Shown here in pieces: positions 35,451-45,991 of a stretch of DNA of 64,000 bases (positions within the stretch are counted from its first letter, which is position 1; the number at the start of each line of letters is the position of its first letter). Source of the DNA: Thermothielavioides terrestris NRRL 8126 (lineage: Eukaryota; Ascomycota; Sordariomycetes; Sordariales; Chaetomiaceae); the NCBI RefSeq assembly GCF_000226115.1, contig NC_016458.1, forward strand, positions 2,728,001 to 2,792,000. The letters are read 5' to 3'. Position numbers and translations under genes: made by a program. Below the pieces are notes generated by a model. That model made no database searches and was not told where the DNA came from. It saw nothing but the letters and a program-made list of their open reading frames with translations.

Positions 35451-37371
35451 ATGTTTCAGCCCGAACCCACTGCATACCTCCAGGTGCCGGCTGGGTATGC
35501 AATCCCGCCCAGTTTACCGGACTACGCATTCGAGGAGACACCCATTCGCCTGAACGACGGCCGAGGTTCCGCTGCAACCGTGGCAGCGGGGGCGGGCGGC
35601 AGCGCTGCTGGGGAACCGCTGCTTTACGGGACAACGCCCATCTTCAGCGCTAGCGTGAACAGCGCGGGTCTTGGCCCCGCATCCTCCGCCGCTGGCTCTT
35701 TCCCGGCCGACTTCCACCCAGCCTCGTCCACCACGACCACCGCCGCTGCTGCCACCGCGACCGTGTCTGCTCCCTCTCTCCACACTCACCACAGACCGTC
35801 ATTATCGCTGCTACCAAAGATGGAGGCAAATGCCGATGATCTGGTCGCCCAGGAGGCGGCGGCCCGTGACTACCAACCACAGTTCCAGGTAAACGAAACT
35901 TTGGACCCTGCATTTTTGCATTCTCGGTAGTTGTCTTCATTGGACCCCCGCGCTCACCAGGGTCCCCACGCCGCTCATAGGGACCGCTCGTCGGCAAGAA
36001 GACTCCCAGCACCGCCATCACGGAGGAATATGCCAAGGCCGACCCGATTTATGTGCAGAAGACAATGGTGGGCAATCCATCTGTGTCGCTTGGCTTGAGG
36101 CAGAGACGACGCCGCTGACACCATGATGCCAGGTGCTGCCGCAAACATACTCGCATTATCGGCCGATCCAGGGGGACGGCAACTGCGGTTGGCGGGGTAC
36201 GTGGGACATATCTCCTCTACCCCGCGGATGATGGGACCTTGCAGCTAATGGCGACCCGGCAGCAATCGGCTTTGGCTACTTTGAGACGCTAGTCAAGAGT
36301 GGCAGCAAGGCCCGCATCGAGTCCGAGAGGCAGCGGCTCCAGAGCCTGAACTCACTGATCGAGAATGTCGGCGGCTTCTCGCCCTACGTGTTCCAGGACT
36401 TCGTCGATGAGACCCTAACGCTCCTGGAGAGAATGGCCGGGCTCGTCGACCACCAGGAGCAGGCCATGGCGGAACTGCTGGAGGCCTTCAACACGCCAGA
36501 TATTTCGAACTCGGTTATGTACCACTTCAGGCTGCTGGCAAGCTCGTACCTCAAGAGCAACCGTGAGACATATGGCGCCTTCATCACCACCGGCTCGGGG
36601 GTCGACGGCTACTGCCAGGAGGTCTTGGAGCGCCATAACGTCGAGATCGACCATCTCGGTCTGACTCTGCTGGTCAATGTGCTCCTAAAGGACGTCGGCT
36701 TTGTCCTGGAGGTTGCCTACCTCGACCGGAGTCCTGGCCCTGAAGTCAACACGTACCGGTTCCCGGAGGAAGCAAACAACCGGCATCCCTCAGAACTGGG
36801 GCCCATCATCCACCTGCTTTACCGTCCAGACCACTATGATATCCTCTATGTCCCCGAACCGGTGGACCTGCAGGTTCACCGAGTGGCGAGCTTCTCGCAC
36901 AATTACGAGATCCAGAGCTCTCCCGTGGGCCTGCACAACTTCGGCGCTGTCGATCTGCAGGCGCTCTCAATGATTCCGGGATTCGGCACGGCTGCGCCAG
37001 GCTTAGCCCCGATGCTCGACGCGAGCGCCGCCCCGCTCACATCGTACGGCCCAAGCCCCGTCTCACCGTGGGTAAACTCGCCCTTTGTCGACCCCATTCA
37101 GCAGGCGCCGCCAGCAGCGCTGGCAATTCCCACGCCTCCGCCCGCGCCTCAGACACATCCGCTGCGCTTCAGTGAGTACTGCCAGCTCCCAGAGTACGTC
37201 GAAAACAACACCTGGCGGGAGCAAACGCTGCAAACCTCGACGTTCAAGAACAGCCACTTCAACGTGGCCCACTACAACAATCCCAATTTCCAACCAGAGG
37301 AGTACAAGCCCGAAACCGATGACCACGACACGCAGCCGCGGGGTAGCGGCCGGAAAAGGGGAAGTGTATAG
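35451..37371 (+). CDS. Otubain-type ubiquitin thioesterase (OTUB1-like, peptidase C65)
   Basis: Four exons, 35451-35888, 35981-36067, 36133-36196 and 36263-37371, encode 565 aa; introns of 92, 65 and 66 nt have GTAAAC, GTGGGC and GTACGT donors. The otubain core spans about residues 147-400. The catalytic segment is QGDGNCGWR with Cys193, placed across the third splice site so that WR-AIGFGYFETL is restored. The catalytic His is H387 in RPDHYDILY. The family cleaves Lys48-linked ubiquitin chains or blocks E2 enzymes. Compared with human OTUB1 (271 aa) it has a 140-residue Ala/Ser/Thr-rich N-terminal extension and a Pro/Ala-rich tail ending in a basic SGRKRGSV. These extra parts have no recognised domain. 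Confidence 0.9.
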
Positions 37372-39413
37372 ACCGCTTCGCAAGAGGGCTGGCTGTGCCA
37401 ACCGGGATTCCGAACCAACAGCTGGAAAATGGCAGCGGAGGGATCAGTGCCGCGATGTTAAACCTAATACTGAGGGGTAGCGGGCGGTAACTGGATGGCG
37501 TGTGGCGACGAGGTTCCGGGAGAGACTCGGCCTGTTACGACCACTTAATGAGGACGCCCAGAACCAGGCTGGGCATTGGACGCACCGGGGCTCCCTCTGC
37601 TCTGCTTTGATGCGTCCTTTTTTTCCATGGCATTATTCACGTCATCCGGCGGCGGCGGGTTTTTTTTCCGATTTCACTTTGTCCGTTTGCCTCTTCATGT
37701 TTTTCTTCCGACATTTTGCATGGTGTTACCGGAATGGAGAATTGGGCTTGCTTTCTGTTACTATTTCGATTTTTTTTATTGTTTTTACTCGACATTGCAT
37801 CCTCCGTGAGTGGTTCCGGTGGTAGCCAGAAAAAAGGGGTGAGCGGCCGAGAGCCGGGGGCCGAGGTCGGCGGTTTGGCATCGAGCAGCACGGCGCACAC
37901 ACACAGGAGGCTGGAATGGCCCCGAAAATTTGGCGAGTTAATAAAAGGCAACGGCCCTTCAAAGAGTGAGGCTGTCGGGGCAGAGGAACGAGAGGAGCGC
38001 CTGGACAATGTGGCAGACTGCGTGCATGGGATATCGTTTCACTGAAACATCGGCCCAACGAGAGACGGAGGACAGAGGGTTGGCCTCCGGGCTCATGCTT
38101 GGCTGGGATGCTAGAGGGTCGACTCAGGAAAAGTCAGCTTGGGCAAACTGGCTGATACTCGACTGGGAGAGTCCCTGCTGAGTTGGCTTCATGGAGGGTA
38201 AGAAGGAAGCAATGGATTCTTTCGGCCGCTATCGTCAGCGCCACCTATGTCAAACCCGGCACTTGCCGTCTCTCTCAGCGTTTTTGGTGCCGAAGACGTC
38301 CCGCCTTCTCTTATAACGCTGGCTTGCTGACCAGGACAAGGGCAGTGTGGGCTCCTCACCGGCTCTACACGCGCGGCGTGAACATCATGTGTACGGAGTA
38401 CACATTGACGATCCTCGCATTGCTTATCCGCCAGTTTCTGCACTCCTGTGAATGCGCAAGACTGGGTGTCCTGTCCCCTTCCACGCAGGACATCACCGCC
38501 CTTCACGGCACCACACTTCATGAGTTTAGTTAACGTCGACCTAACTTGCATCTCCAGTGTCCATACATACACTAGTCAGTGCACATGGATGGTGCACCAG
38601 TTAACGTGTCAGGTAGTCTAGTTACGTTAGCGCGAGGAAGCTGCCGGATGGCCGGAACAAGGGAGCCCCATGTGTTGACAACCACCTCCACTACACTATT
38701 TCACTCACAGGTCGGCTTTCGGTTCGTCCACGACTCCACACCCATGCGGGCGCAGCGCGCCGTCGTGCGTTAGGGTGAAACATGCAGCGTCCAGCGGCAG
38801 CCAGTAACCAGTTGCGTGGAGTAATGGTGCTAGCTTGTCGTGGTGCTGATCGTCGAGGTGTTCTCGGCAGACGTGTGTATCATACAGTATGGAAAAGAGT
38901 GTAGTGTACTTGGGGCTTGTTGCCAGCGGGAGTGTACATACTGTACGCAGTGAAGCTGCGCACTGATCTGTGACGCGGGAGATGACTCTTCTTCTTCTTC
39001 CTTCTCCTTTCCTTCTTTCTTGTTGTGGTTGGGGTTTTTACACAACGGTCTTCTTTGGGAGTATCCTATGGCTGGGGACGTTGCTTACACATGCATCCCG
39101 GAAGGGGTCGGGTAACTCGGCTGCGTCGCATCAGGCTGGCAAGGGAAGGGGGGCTGAGCGAGGCGCCGTCTGGGTGCGGTACTATGGATGATGAGGCAGT
39201 TGCGCTTGGGCCAAATCGGAACAGGTTGATGATGATTGCCATCTTCTCGTGGACTGTGGTATACCCATACTTGACGGTAAACCGCGACGCTGTTATGGAC
39301 TGAAGAATGCAATATGAGGTCTGGTTTAGATAGTTAGGCTTCTACATAGATGTTACCGACAGCAAAAGTCCGTTGAGTGGGTGTGAGCCGGTCACAACAC
39401 GCCCCCTCACCAG
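37372..39413. other. Intergenic region between convergent otubain and lip2
   Basis: 2 kb without a supported gene. It has T-rich runs at 37618-37790, a GTACGGAGTA motif at 38391-38400 and TGTAGTGTAC at 38900-38909. Confidence 0.45.
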
Positions 39414-40574
39414 TCACCTCCCAGCAAAGATGTCCCTCATGCGGGACAGATACGTCCTCTCCTCCTCCAGCGCCGCCATCTCATCCCGATTTCCATCCCC
39501 GCTCCCCGCATCAATCCCCCGCACCAACTCCTCCATTAACCCCATCACCTCCTCCCCACCGACGCCCTCCACCCCGCCGGCAATGCCCATCCTCCGCGCC
39601 AGCTCAGCCGCCCACACCGTGGCCAGCCGGCCCTCCCGCGAACTCGGCCAGCACCGCTCCCGCTCCTGCCCAGCAGCCGTCATCGCGCGCGCGAGCCGCG
39701 CATCCATCTCCGCCGCCGCGCCCTCGCCCAGCTCCCCGGCCACGGAGGTCACGGCGCGGCCCTCCAGGCCGCAGGCGACGATGCGCGCCCACGGGTTGGT
39801 CGTCTCGTCGGCGGCGGCAGCGGTGTACGGCGGCGGGAAGGCGAGGTTGACCGCCGTGCCGAGGGCCGAGACGTGGCGGCGGAGGTGCACGCCGAGGGCG
39901 GCGATCTTGGCGAGGCTTTGCTCCCCGTCGTCAGCGTCGGCGTCGGCGTCGGCGTTGGTGTCGCGCGGAGACCGCGGCGCCGACCGCATCGCCACCCACA
40001 CGCCCGGGTCGGCCGTCGTCCGCCCCGCGAGGCCGTACGCCGCCGCCAGCGCCGCGATGGTGGTCTCCTCCAGCAGGCGGGCGTAGCACTTGACGGTGAA
40101 GGACCGGTGCGGGGGCGGGCGGTGGTGGTGGGCCCGCGGCCGGAGGTCCAGCACCGGCCACAGCACCACCTGGCCCGGCCCGTGGTAGGTCGTCAGCCCG
40201 CCGCGCGGGGCGTGCAGGACCTTGGGGGTGAGGGAGATCGCATCGGGGTTGTTGTTGCTGTTGCTGTTGCGGTCGTTGTGCGGAGGAGGAGTTGGTGGTG
40301 GAGGCGCGGGGATGCGCAGGGGCGCGGTGAGCCGGGCGGTTTCGGATGGGCTGAGCGGTGTGGTTTGGCGGCGGCCGAGGGTGAAGATCGGGGCCGGGGT
40401 GAAGGATATGAGGGTTGGGGGTGGTGGTGCTGGTGCTGGTGATAAACCGGGCTTGGCGTCCTTGAAGTCGAGATGCTGGCGGCGGAAGTGCTCCTGCACC
40501 CGGCTGGCGAGGCTGTAGGGGATGTAGTGTGGGTGGACGCTGGGAAGGTGCAGGTGCCGAAGGCGGACGCCCAT
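39414..40574 (-). CDS. lip2: Octanoyl-[acyl-carrier-protein]:protein octanoyltransferase (LipB/Lip2)
   Basis: One frame of 386 aa from MGVRLRHLHLPSVHPHYI; an in-frame ATG at 40613 would add 13 residues. Family motifs are present in order: PIFTLGRRQT, RGGLTTYHGPGQVVLWPVLD, KIAALGVHLRRHVSALGTAVNL with the catalytic Lys, and ACGLEG with the nucleophilic Cys. The enzyme moves the octanoyl chain from mitochondrial ACP to lipoyl domains, the first step of lipoic acid attachment to pyruvate and 2-oxoglutarate dehydrogenases. Insertions rich in Pro, Asn or Ala/Asp lie between motifs, for example an ADADADADD run. No strong mitochondrial presequence is apparent at the chosen start, although the first residues are basic. 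Confidence 0.9.
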   Translation of the reverse strand: MGVRLRHLHLPSVHPHYIPYSLASRVQEHFRRQHLDFKDAKPGLSPAPAPPPPTLISFTPAPIFTLGRRQTTPLSPSETARLTAPLRIPAPPPPTPPPHNDRNSNSNNNPDAISLTPKVLHAPRGGLTTYHGPGQVVLWPVLDLRPRAHHHRPPPHRSFTVKCYARLLEETTIAALAAAYGLAGRTTADPGVWVAMRSAPRSPRDTNADADADADDGEQSLAKIAALGVHLRRHVSALGTAVNLAFPPPYTAAAADETTNPWARIVACGLEGRAVTSVAGELGEGAAAEMDARLARAMTAAGQERERCWPSSREGRLATVWAAELARRMGIAGGVEGVGGEEVMGLMEELVRGIDAGSGDGNRDEMAALEEERTYLSRMRDIFAGR

Positions 40575-41081
40575 TGCAGCGGTACTCCGTCGTGTATCCG
40601 GTACCTTGGTCAACTGCGCCGGTTCCCGTTACGAGGTACCTCCGAACTCGGTAGGGAGATGCAGTCCTCCCGACTGGGGGCCTTGCCTTGCTTCGGGTAG
40701 TGTAGGTGGGTTGGGGTTAGCAGGCTGCCGGAGATGCACAGCAAAGCCACCGCGACTCCCTCCCCAACTTTCCGTCGCCCAATTCCAGTTCCCGCGTTCA
40801 CTTGTTGCGTTGGTGCAGTTCTGCTGTCCTGTCCTGCCGCTTTGCAGATGCAGGTGCAGTCCGTCTGTGCTCCGAGCGAACCGTCAGCCAAGCCAGCTTC
40901 GAAATGTCCATGCTCTCGTGTTTTTGCGCATGGTGGAGCCCAGCGCACCAAGGGAGAACGACCGCCAACGCTAACCGACGGCCATCCAATCAAAAGCTGG
41001 CTTTACAATTGCTGGGATGATGGTTCAAAAGTCAGGGATCGAACCGAAAATCGCGGTCAAATGGTCTGTCCGCGTTTCATG
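40575..41081. other. Upstream region of lip2
   Basis: About 500 bp, presumably the lip2 promoter, ending in the target duplication GTTTCATG (41074-41081) of the MITE. No gene seen. Confidence 0.45.
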
Positions 41082-41892
41082 GGTCGTCGTTAAAGAGGTC
41101 CCGCCAAGCCTAATTTCGGAGACTACCGCGTACAAGTAATTACAAATCGCCAAGGGTGAGCGGGGCCGCCACGACTTCGAATATCAACAATGTAAAATCG
41201 CAAAGACTTGCAACAACAACAACTTTACAATACCTCAACCAAATCGAAAAAAAAAAAACAAGGATAACCCGTACCCTAACTATAACCTATATCCTATCCT
41301 TAACCTAAATCCTAACTAGCGGGGGGCTAGCGTCGCCCCCTATATCCCTAGCGAACTAACCGCTTGGCGATAGTGTAAACGCCTTGGCGATCGTGGCTAT
41401 GTAAAAACGTTGTAAAAACATTGCCGACAATTGGCCGAAATTAGTCTTGGCGGGACCTCTTTAAGGATAACCTTAAAGAGGTCCCGCCAAGACTAATTTC
41501 GGAACCTACCGTTTACAAGTATTTACAAATGGCCAAGGGGTGAGCGGGGCCGCGACGACGTCGAGCAACATCAACAACTATCAACAACGAACAATTGCAA
41601 AGACTCGTTGCAACAACTTTACGACACCTCAACCAAATCGAAAAAAAAGAAAACCGAGTTAACCTATACCCTAACCTTAACCCGTACCCTAACCAAACCC
41701 GAACCCTAACCAGCGGGGGGCTGGCGCCGCCCCCCGCACCCCCGGCGAACTAACCCGTGGCTAACCCGTGGCGATAGTGCAAACCCCTTGGCGATCTTGG
41801 CGGGGTACTGACGCTGTAAAAACATTGCCGACAATTGGCCGAAATTAGTCTTGGCGGGACCTCTTTAAGATCCAGCCTCTTTAACGTCCACC
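41082..41892 (+). mobile_element. MITE copy 3, interrupted by copy 4
   Basis: Begins GGTCGTCGTTAAAGAGG at 41082 and resumes after the insert with CGTCCACC at 41885-41892. Its 8-bp target duplication GTTTCATG flanks the whole block (41074-41081 and 41893-41900). Subtracting copy 4 (412 bp) and its 8-bp duplication leaves exactly 391 bp, the length of copy 2. Confidence 0.93.
41465..41876 (+). mobile_element. MITE copy 4, nested in the right end of copy 3
   Basis: 412 bp starting GGATAACCTTAAAGAGG and ending AAGATCCAGC. Flanked by CTCTTTAA at 41457-41464 and 41877-41884; this 8-mer is part of the terminal repeat of copy 3, so it is the target duplication of the second insertion. Telomere-like array at about 41660-41713. 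Confidence 0.93.
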
Positions 41893-41900
41893 GTTTCATG

Positions 41901-42891
41901 CTCCATCAGGATGCCCCGCAGCGGCTGAGGCCGTGCCGAGAAGCGGGTTTGCAGGGTTGCAGGGCCGCAGATCTTGGCGCCGGCCCAGGCCCCGCTTGCG
42001 ATTTTTGACATGGATGTTGGGGGCGTTCCTTTCAAGAGGATTCCAGGGTCTGGTGCCGATAGTGAGCGGGGATGGAGCAAAAATATGTCCTCAAGGGGGG
42101 GTGTGTGTAACGCCAACGCTATTCCATACAGAGTAACTATAACAAAAGTTAGTACGTCGACACGACACAAGGTGCCCGCATCTTTTGCACGAAAGCGGCA
42201 AAATGCGGACTATCACGGGACTATCGCAGCCCCTATCACAACTTGACCATCTGTACTAGTGTACTGTGGAAGAAGGGCGCCGCCGCTGTTGTCAACAAGC
42301 CTTGGAAAAGCGGCTCCTCCTCCGTGGCACTCCATCCTCTCGGTCGGTGACCCGATCGAGGGAAACCCCGCAAGCAGGGACAGGAGAACAGGGGCGGCAT
42401 GCAAGGCTATACTAGAAAGCGTGGCGGCTTGCAGGAGATTGTGTTGAGAGAGTGCCGATGCAGGGCATCCGGATGCAAGCCGGTTCGTCGACTCCTGCAA
42501 ATCACGGTCGGCCGGGTCCTCCTGCGTGGAGAAGCGAGCTTGACAGCAGGCATGCATTCACCAAGGCCGCTGGGTCACTATGTCCACTCGTTAACTACAC
42601 AGTAAGGTAATCCGCATATACACTACACTACACTAGTTCAATAACTGTTAGTCTTAGTTCGTAGTAGGGTGCTGTGCAACGACCTTCCTTTCGTGGGTTT
42701 CCTTGCGAAGATGAAGAGTGCGACCACAGTACGGAATAACTAGTGTACATACACACAGACAACTTCCTCCGAATTTTCGTAATGTACAGCGCCCCAAGGA
42801 GCGCGACCAGCATTTTGTACGCCGCTGCTCCATAATGTACAGGTACATACTCACACATGCACACAAGCACATCCACAATCATACCGACCCC
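41901..42891. other. Intergenic region between MITE block and rsm22 end
   Basis: About 1 kb, no gene supported. TACACTACACTACACTA at about 42619-42635 is a short tandem form of the recurring motif. Confidence 0.45.
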
Positions 42892-45522
42892 TCACTCCCC
42901 TCCGTCCCTCACGCTCCGCCTGAACTCGGCCTCCTCCGCATCATCCGGGTCCTCCAGCTTGTCGGCGCCCAGCTCCTCCATCAAATCATCAAGCTTGACC
43001 CGCCTGCCGCCCTTGGTGCGCCGCTCGACCGGCGCGTGGCCGCCGGGGTGGCGCTCCCTCGTGCCGACGATGCCCAGCTTGGGATCGACCTTGACGTCGA
43101 CGACGACGGGCCTCTTGCGGTTGGCGGCGGCGGCGGCGCGGGCGCGCACGCCGCCGTCGTTCGGGGCGGGCCCGCCGCGGCCGAGGCGGACGGCGCGCAC
43201 GGTGCGCGTCTTGGCGCCGAGCGCCCACAGGTCGCCCCAGGCGGCCTTGCGCGCGTCGTGGTACGCCTGCTTGGAGAACGACTTGGGCACCACCCAGCGC
43301 TCGATCGTGCCGGCCGGCGTGCACAGGTCCAGCGTGACGTGCCCGCGCCGCTTGAGCGGCGCCAGGATGTTGCGCGGCAGCGAGAGCGGGTGCGGTGCGT
43401 CGGAGCTGGTGGCGTTTTCGTAGCCCGCGAAGGCCCTGTCTGCGGCCTCCTTGCCTTGTAGGAAGACGGGTGCGCCCTGCGACGACGGCGCCGTGTCTGG
43501 CTGGGCGCCTCTCCGCACCGCGAGGTAGCTGAACCTGATGTCTTCATGGCTGCGGTGCGAGGCGCCGAGGATCTTCTGCAGGAAGGGAGGCCGGATGTAA
43601 CGCTGGCTGAAGTGGCAGAAGTCCTTGCGGCCTTGGCTGAGGCCGGGAGTGAGATACATCGGGCACTTGCCGTGGTTGGTGCACGGCGCGATGATCATGC
43701 CCGGCTCGCGCACGCGCTCTGTTTCCGGTTGGATCATCTCGGCGCGCGGCTGCGTCGAGGGCGGGATGATGAACTCATCGAGGATGCGGTCGCGCACGTT
43801 GGCCACAGCCTCGAAGCCTCGCGGGTGTCCCTTCTCCAGCACGATGAGCACGCCGCCTTCCGGCGAGAGCATGGTCCAGAGATTGTCCAGGAGCTCCTTG
43901 CGCTTGTACTCCTTGTCCAGCGGCATCAGCAGGTGAGATGCGATGATGATATCAAAGACTTTGCGCGGCGCAGCCCCGCCGCCAGAGTCGAGCTGGCGTT
44001 CCGCTGTTTCGACCGAGTGCACGTAGTTGGGAAGACGAGGTAGGAAGGTCGTGTTGTCCAGGAACCGGGAAACGCGCTGTCGCAGGTTTTCAGAGCCCAC
44101 AACGACGGTCTTCTTGCCCGGAGGCTCCCTGCCCTGGACCTCCCCCTTTTCCCGGAGCACATCCCAGGCGGCCTGTTGCACCTCCTGCCACGCCGCCAGC
44201 GCCGCGCCGCCCGCGCCGACGTCGAGCACGCGGGGCCCGGTCCCATCGGGCCGGGTGAGGAGTCCCTTCAGCCACTCCTCGCCGAGGCGCTTGCGCACCT
44301 CCACCAGGACGCTCCTCACGGTCGCGTAGAGACCCGGAAGTACAGCGGCGAGGTAGGCATCAGCTTCGATCTGCGACATCCTGTGGTGGCCCGCCTGCAT
44401 CAGGATCCCCTTTTGCGGCAGGTTGGCTCTGGCCGGGGGCGTCGTCGGACCGTGAGGCAGGCCGGGCCCGCCCAGAGCGCGCTCGGCAGCCGCCTTGACG
44501 TGCACAATGTCGGTCCTGGCAAGCAAAGCGGTGATGGGCTCGACAAAGGTCACTTTCGGAAGCTGTACCGTGCTGGGGTTCGTCCTGAACTGGCCCATCC
44601 TGGTGTACGCGTGCAGCCGCTCTTGTCGCTCGTTAGGCCGTGCGTCGTCGCCTGGCAGAAAAGTGGCATCCGGCTCGCCCTCGTCCTCGTCGATCTCGTC
44701 TTCCTCGCGCGGCTCGTCCTCCTCGATGATGTTCTCCTCCTCATGGATCTCCTCGGCCGGCAGCAGCGAAGCGGCCTCGAAGTCGCGCTGCAACTTCAAC
44801 AGCGCATCGTACTCGCGCTGGTTGTTGGCTATCACATTGAGGTAGTCGATTCGGTCCCCGCTCGGCGGAGCAGACAGGTCCACTGCCTCCAAAGCCTCAG
44901 CAGCTTCGGCATCCTCTTCATCAATCTCAGCCGCTACCTCCTCTTCGGCCTCGATCGCAGTCGAGCGATCAATGGTGTACTCGACCTCCTCCAGCAGGCC
45001 GTCCTCCGTCTCTCTCAGCAGGGCATGCTGGCCGTTGGTGTCCGCCCCGCCTCCTCCACTAGGAAAGGGAATGCCAACATCCTCGGGCCGCGTCTCGCGC
45101 AGCGGGGGCCCGTACAGTCTCTCGTACACCTTGTATTCCTCGGGCGACAGGTAGTCGGGGGGCAGCGTGTTGCCGAAGGTCTGCCTTGCCTGGCGCACGA
45201 TCGTCTCGATTTCGTCTCTGGAGGGGGGCGCGGCGGTGCCCGGCGGCTCGGTACTCGGCGGCTCGGCGCTCAGGTTATCCTCTCGTGTCGGCTCCTGTCG
45301 GGCGGGCCTGGTTGTCGAGAATTGCCTGTTGGAATATGCCCGCCAGGGCCGGGCTGCAGACGCGGCAGGCGCTGCATGGGAGACTGCTGTGGGCGCGTGC
45401 ACGCGCCGACGCAGAAGCGGCTGGGACGGCCGGGCGCGCGGCAGCAAAAGGGCATCGTAGAAGCTCAAAAGCTGTGCACGGCACCCCGGGCACCGAGTCT
45501 GCATTTTGCCGGCCGAGATCAT
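42892..45522 (-). CDS. rsm22: Mitochondrial small-ribosomal-subunit assembly factor Rsm22/METTL17
   Basis: An intron-free frame of 876 aa. The first 80 residues are Arg-rich with a RAYSNRQFSTTRPARQ segment, fitting a mitochondrial presequence. Acidic low-complexity tracts occupy about residues 180-290. The methyltransferase-like domain has the SAM motif RVLDVGAGGAALAAW from residue 431 and FDIIIASHLLMPLDKEYKRK from 523. The cysteines C614, C620 and C636 (CTNHGKCPMY and DFCHFSQRY) match the Fe-S cluster ligands described for METTL17. The family assists maturation of the mitoribosomal small subunit. A MITE is inserted 58 bp upstream of the start codon. Confidence 0.93.
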   Translation of the reverse strand: MISAGKMQTRCPGCRAQLLSFYDALLLPRARPSQPLLRRRVHAPTAVSHAAPAASAARPWRAYSNRQFSTTRPARQEPTREDNLSAEPPSTEPPGTAAPPSRDEIETIVRQARQTFGNTLPPDYLSPEEYKVYERLYGPPLRETRPEDVGIPFPSGGGGADTNGQHALLRETEDGLLEEVEYTIDRSTAIEAEEEVAAEIDEEDAEAAEALEAVDLSAPPSGDRIDYLNVIANNQREYDALLKLQRDFEAASLLPAEEIHEEENIIEEDEPREEDEIDEDEGEPDATFLPGDDARPNERQERLHAYTRMGQFRTNPSTVQLPKVTFVEPITALLARTDIVHVKAAAERALGGPGLPHGPTTPPARANLPQKGILMQAGHHRMSQIEADAYLAAVLPGLYATVRSVLVEVRKRLGEEWLKGLLTRPDGTGPRVLDVGAGGAALAAWQEVQQAAWDVLREKGEVQGREPPGKKTVVVGSENLRQRVSRFLDNTTFLPRLPNYVHSVETAERQLDSGGGAAPRKVFDIIIASHLLMPLDKEYKRKELLDNLWTMLSPEGGVLIVLEKGHPRGFEAVANVRDRILDEFIIPPSTQPRAEMIQPETERVREPGMIIAPCTNHGKCPMYLTPGLSQGRKDFCHFSQRYIRPPFLQKILGASHRSHEDIRFSYLAVRRGAQPDTAPSSQGAPVFLQGKEAADRAFAGYENATSSDAPHPLSLPRNILAPLKRRGHVTLDLCTPAGTIERWVVPKSFSKQAYHDARKAAWGDLWALGAKTRTVRAVRLGRGGPAPNDGGVRARAAAAANRKRPVVVDVKVDPKLGIVGTRERHPGGHAPVERRTKGGRRVKLDDLMEELGADKLEDPDDAEEAEFRRSVRDGGE

Positions 45523-45580
45523 GGCGTCCGCCGTTCGTTTGATGGAGTGTGCAGAGACTGGCAGCGGTGGTGGCGAGAGC

Positions 45581-45982
45581 GGTTATTCTTAAAGAGGTCC
45601 CGCCAAGACTAATTTCGGAACCTACCGCTTACAAGTATTTACAAATTGCCGCGAGGGAGCGGGGTCGCCACGACTTCGAGCAACATCAACAACGAAGAAT
45701 TGCAAAGACTCGTAGCAACAACTTTGCGAAACCTCAACCAAATTGAAAAAAAAGAAAACGAAGTTAACCCACACCCTAACCTTGACCCTCACCCTAACTA
45801 TAACCCTTACCCTAACCAGCGGGAGGCTAGCGCCGCCCCCTGTACCCCCGGCGAACTAACCCGTGGCTAACCTGTGGCGATAGTGCAAACCCCTTGGCGG
45901 TCTTGGCGGGGTACTGACGCTGTAAAAACATTGCCGACAATTGGCCGAAATTAGTCTTGGCGGGACCTCTTTAAGATCCAGC
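45581..45982 (+). mobile_element. MITE copy 5, in the rsm22 upstream region
   Basis: 402 bp from GGTTATTCTTAAAGAGG to AAGATCCAGC, flanked by a 9-bp direct repeat GGCGAGAGC (45572-45580 and 45983-45991). Telomere-like array at about 45763-45815, followed by the G/C hairpin. It separates rsm22 from the thioredoxin gene end. Confidence 0.92.
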
Positions 45983-45991
45983 GGCGAGAGC

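Noticed and set aside
41031..41055. Possible tRNA B-box (GGATCGAACC) on the minus strand
   Set aside because: No matching A-box or cloverleaf stems could be found around it.
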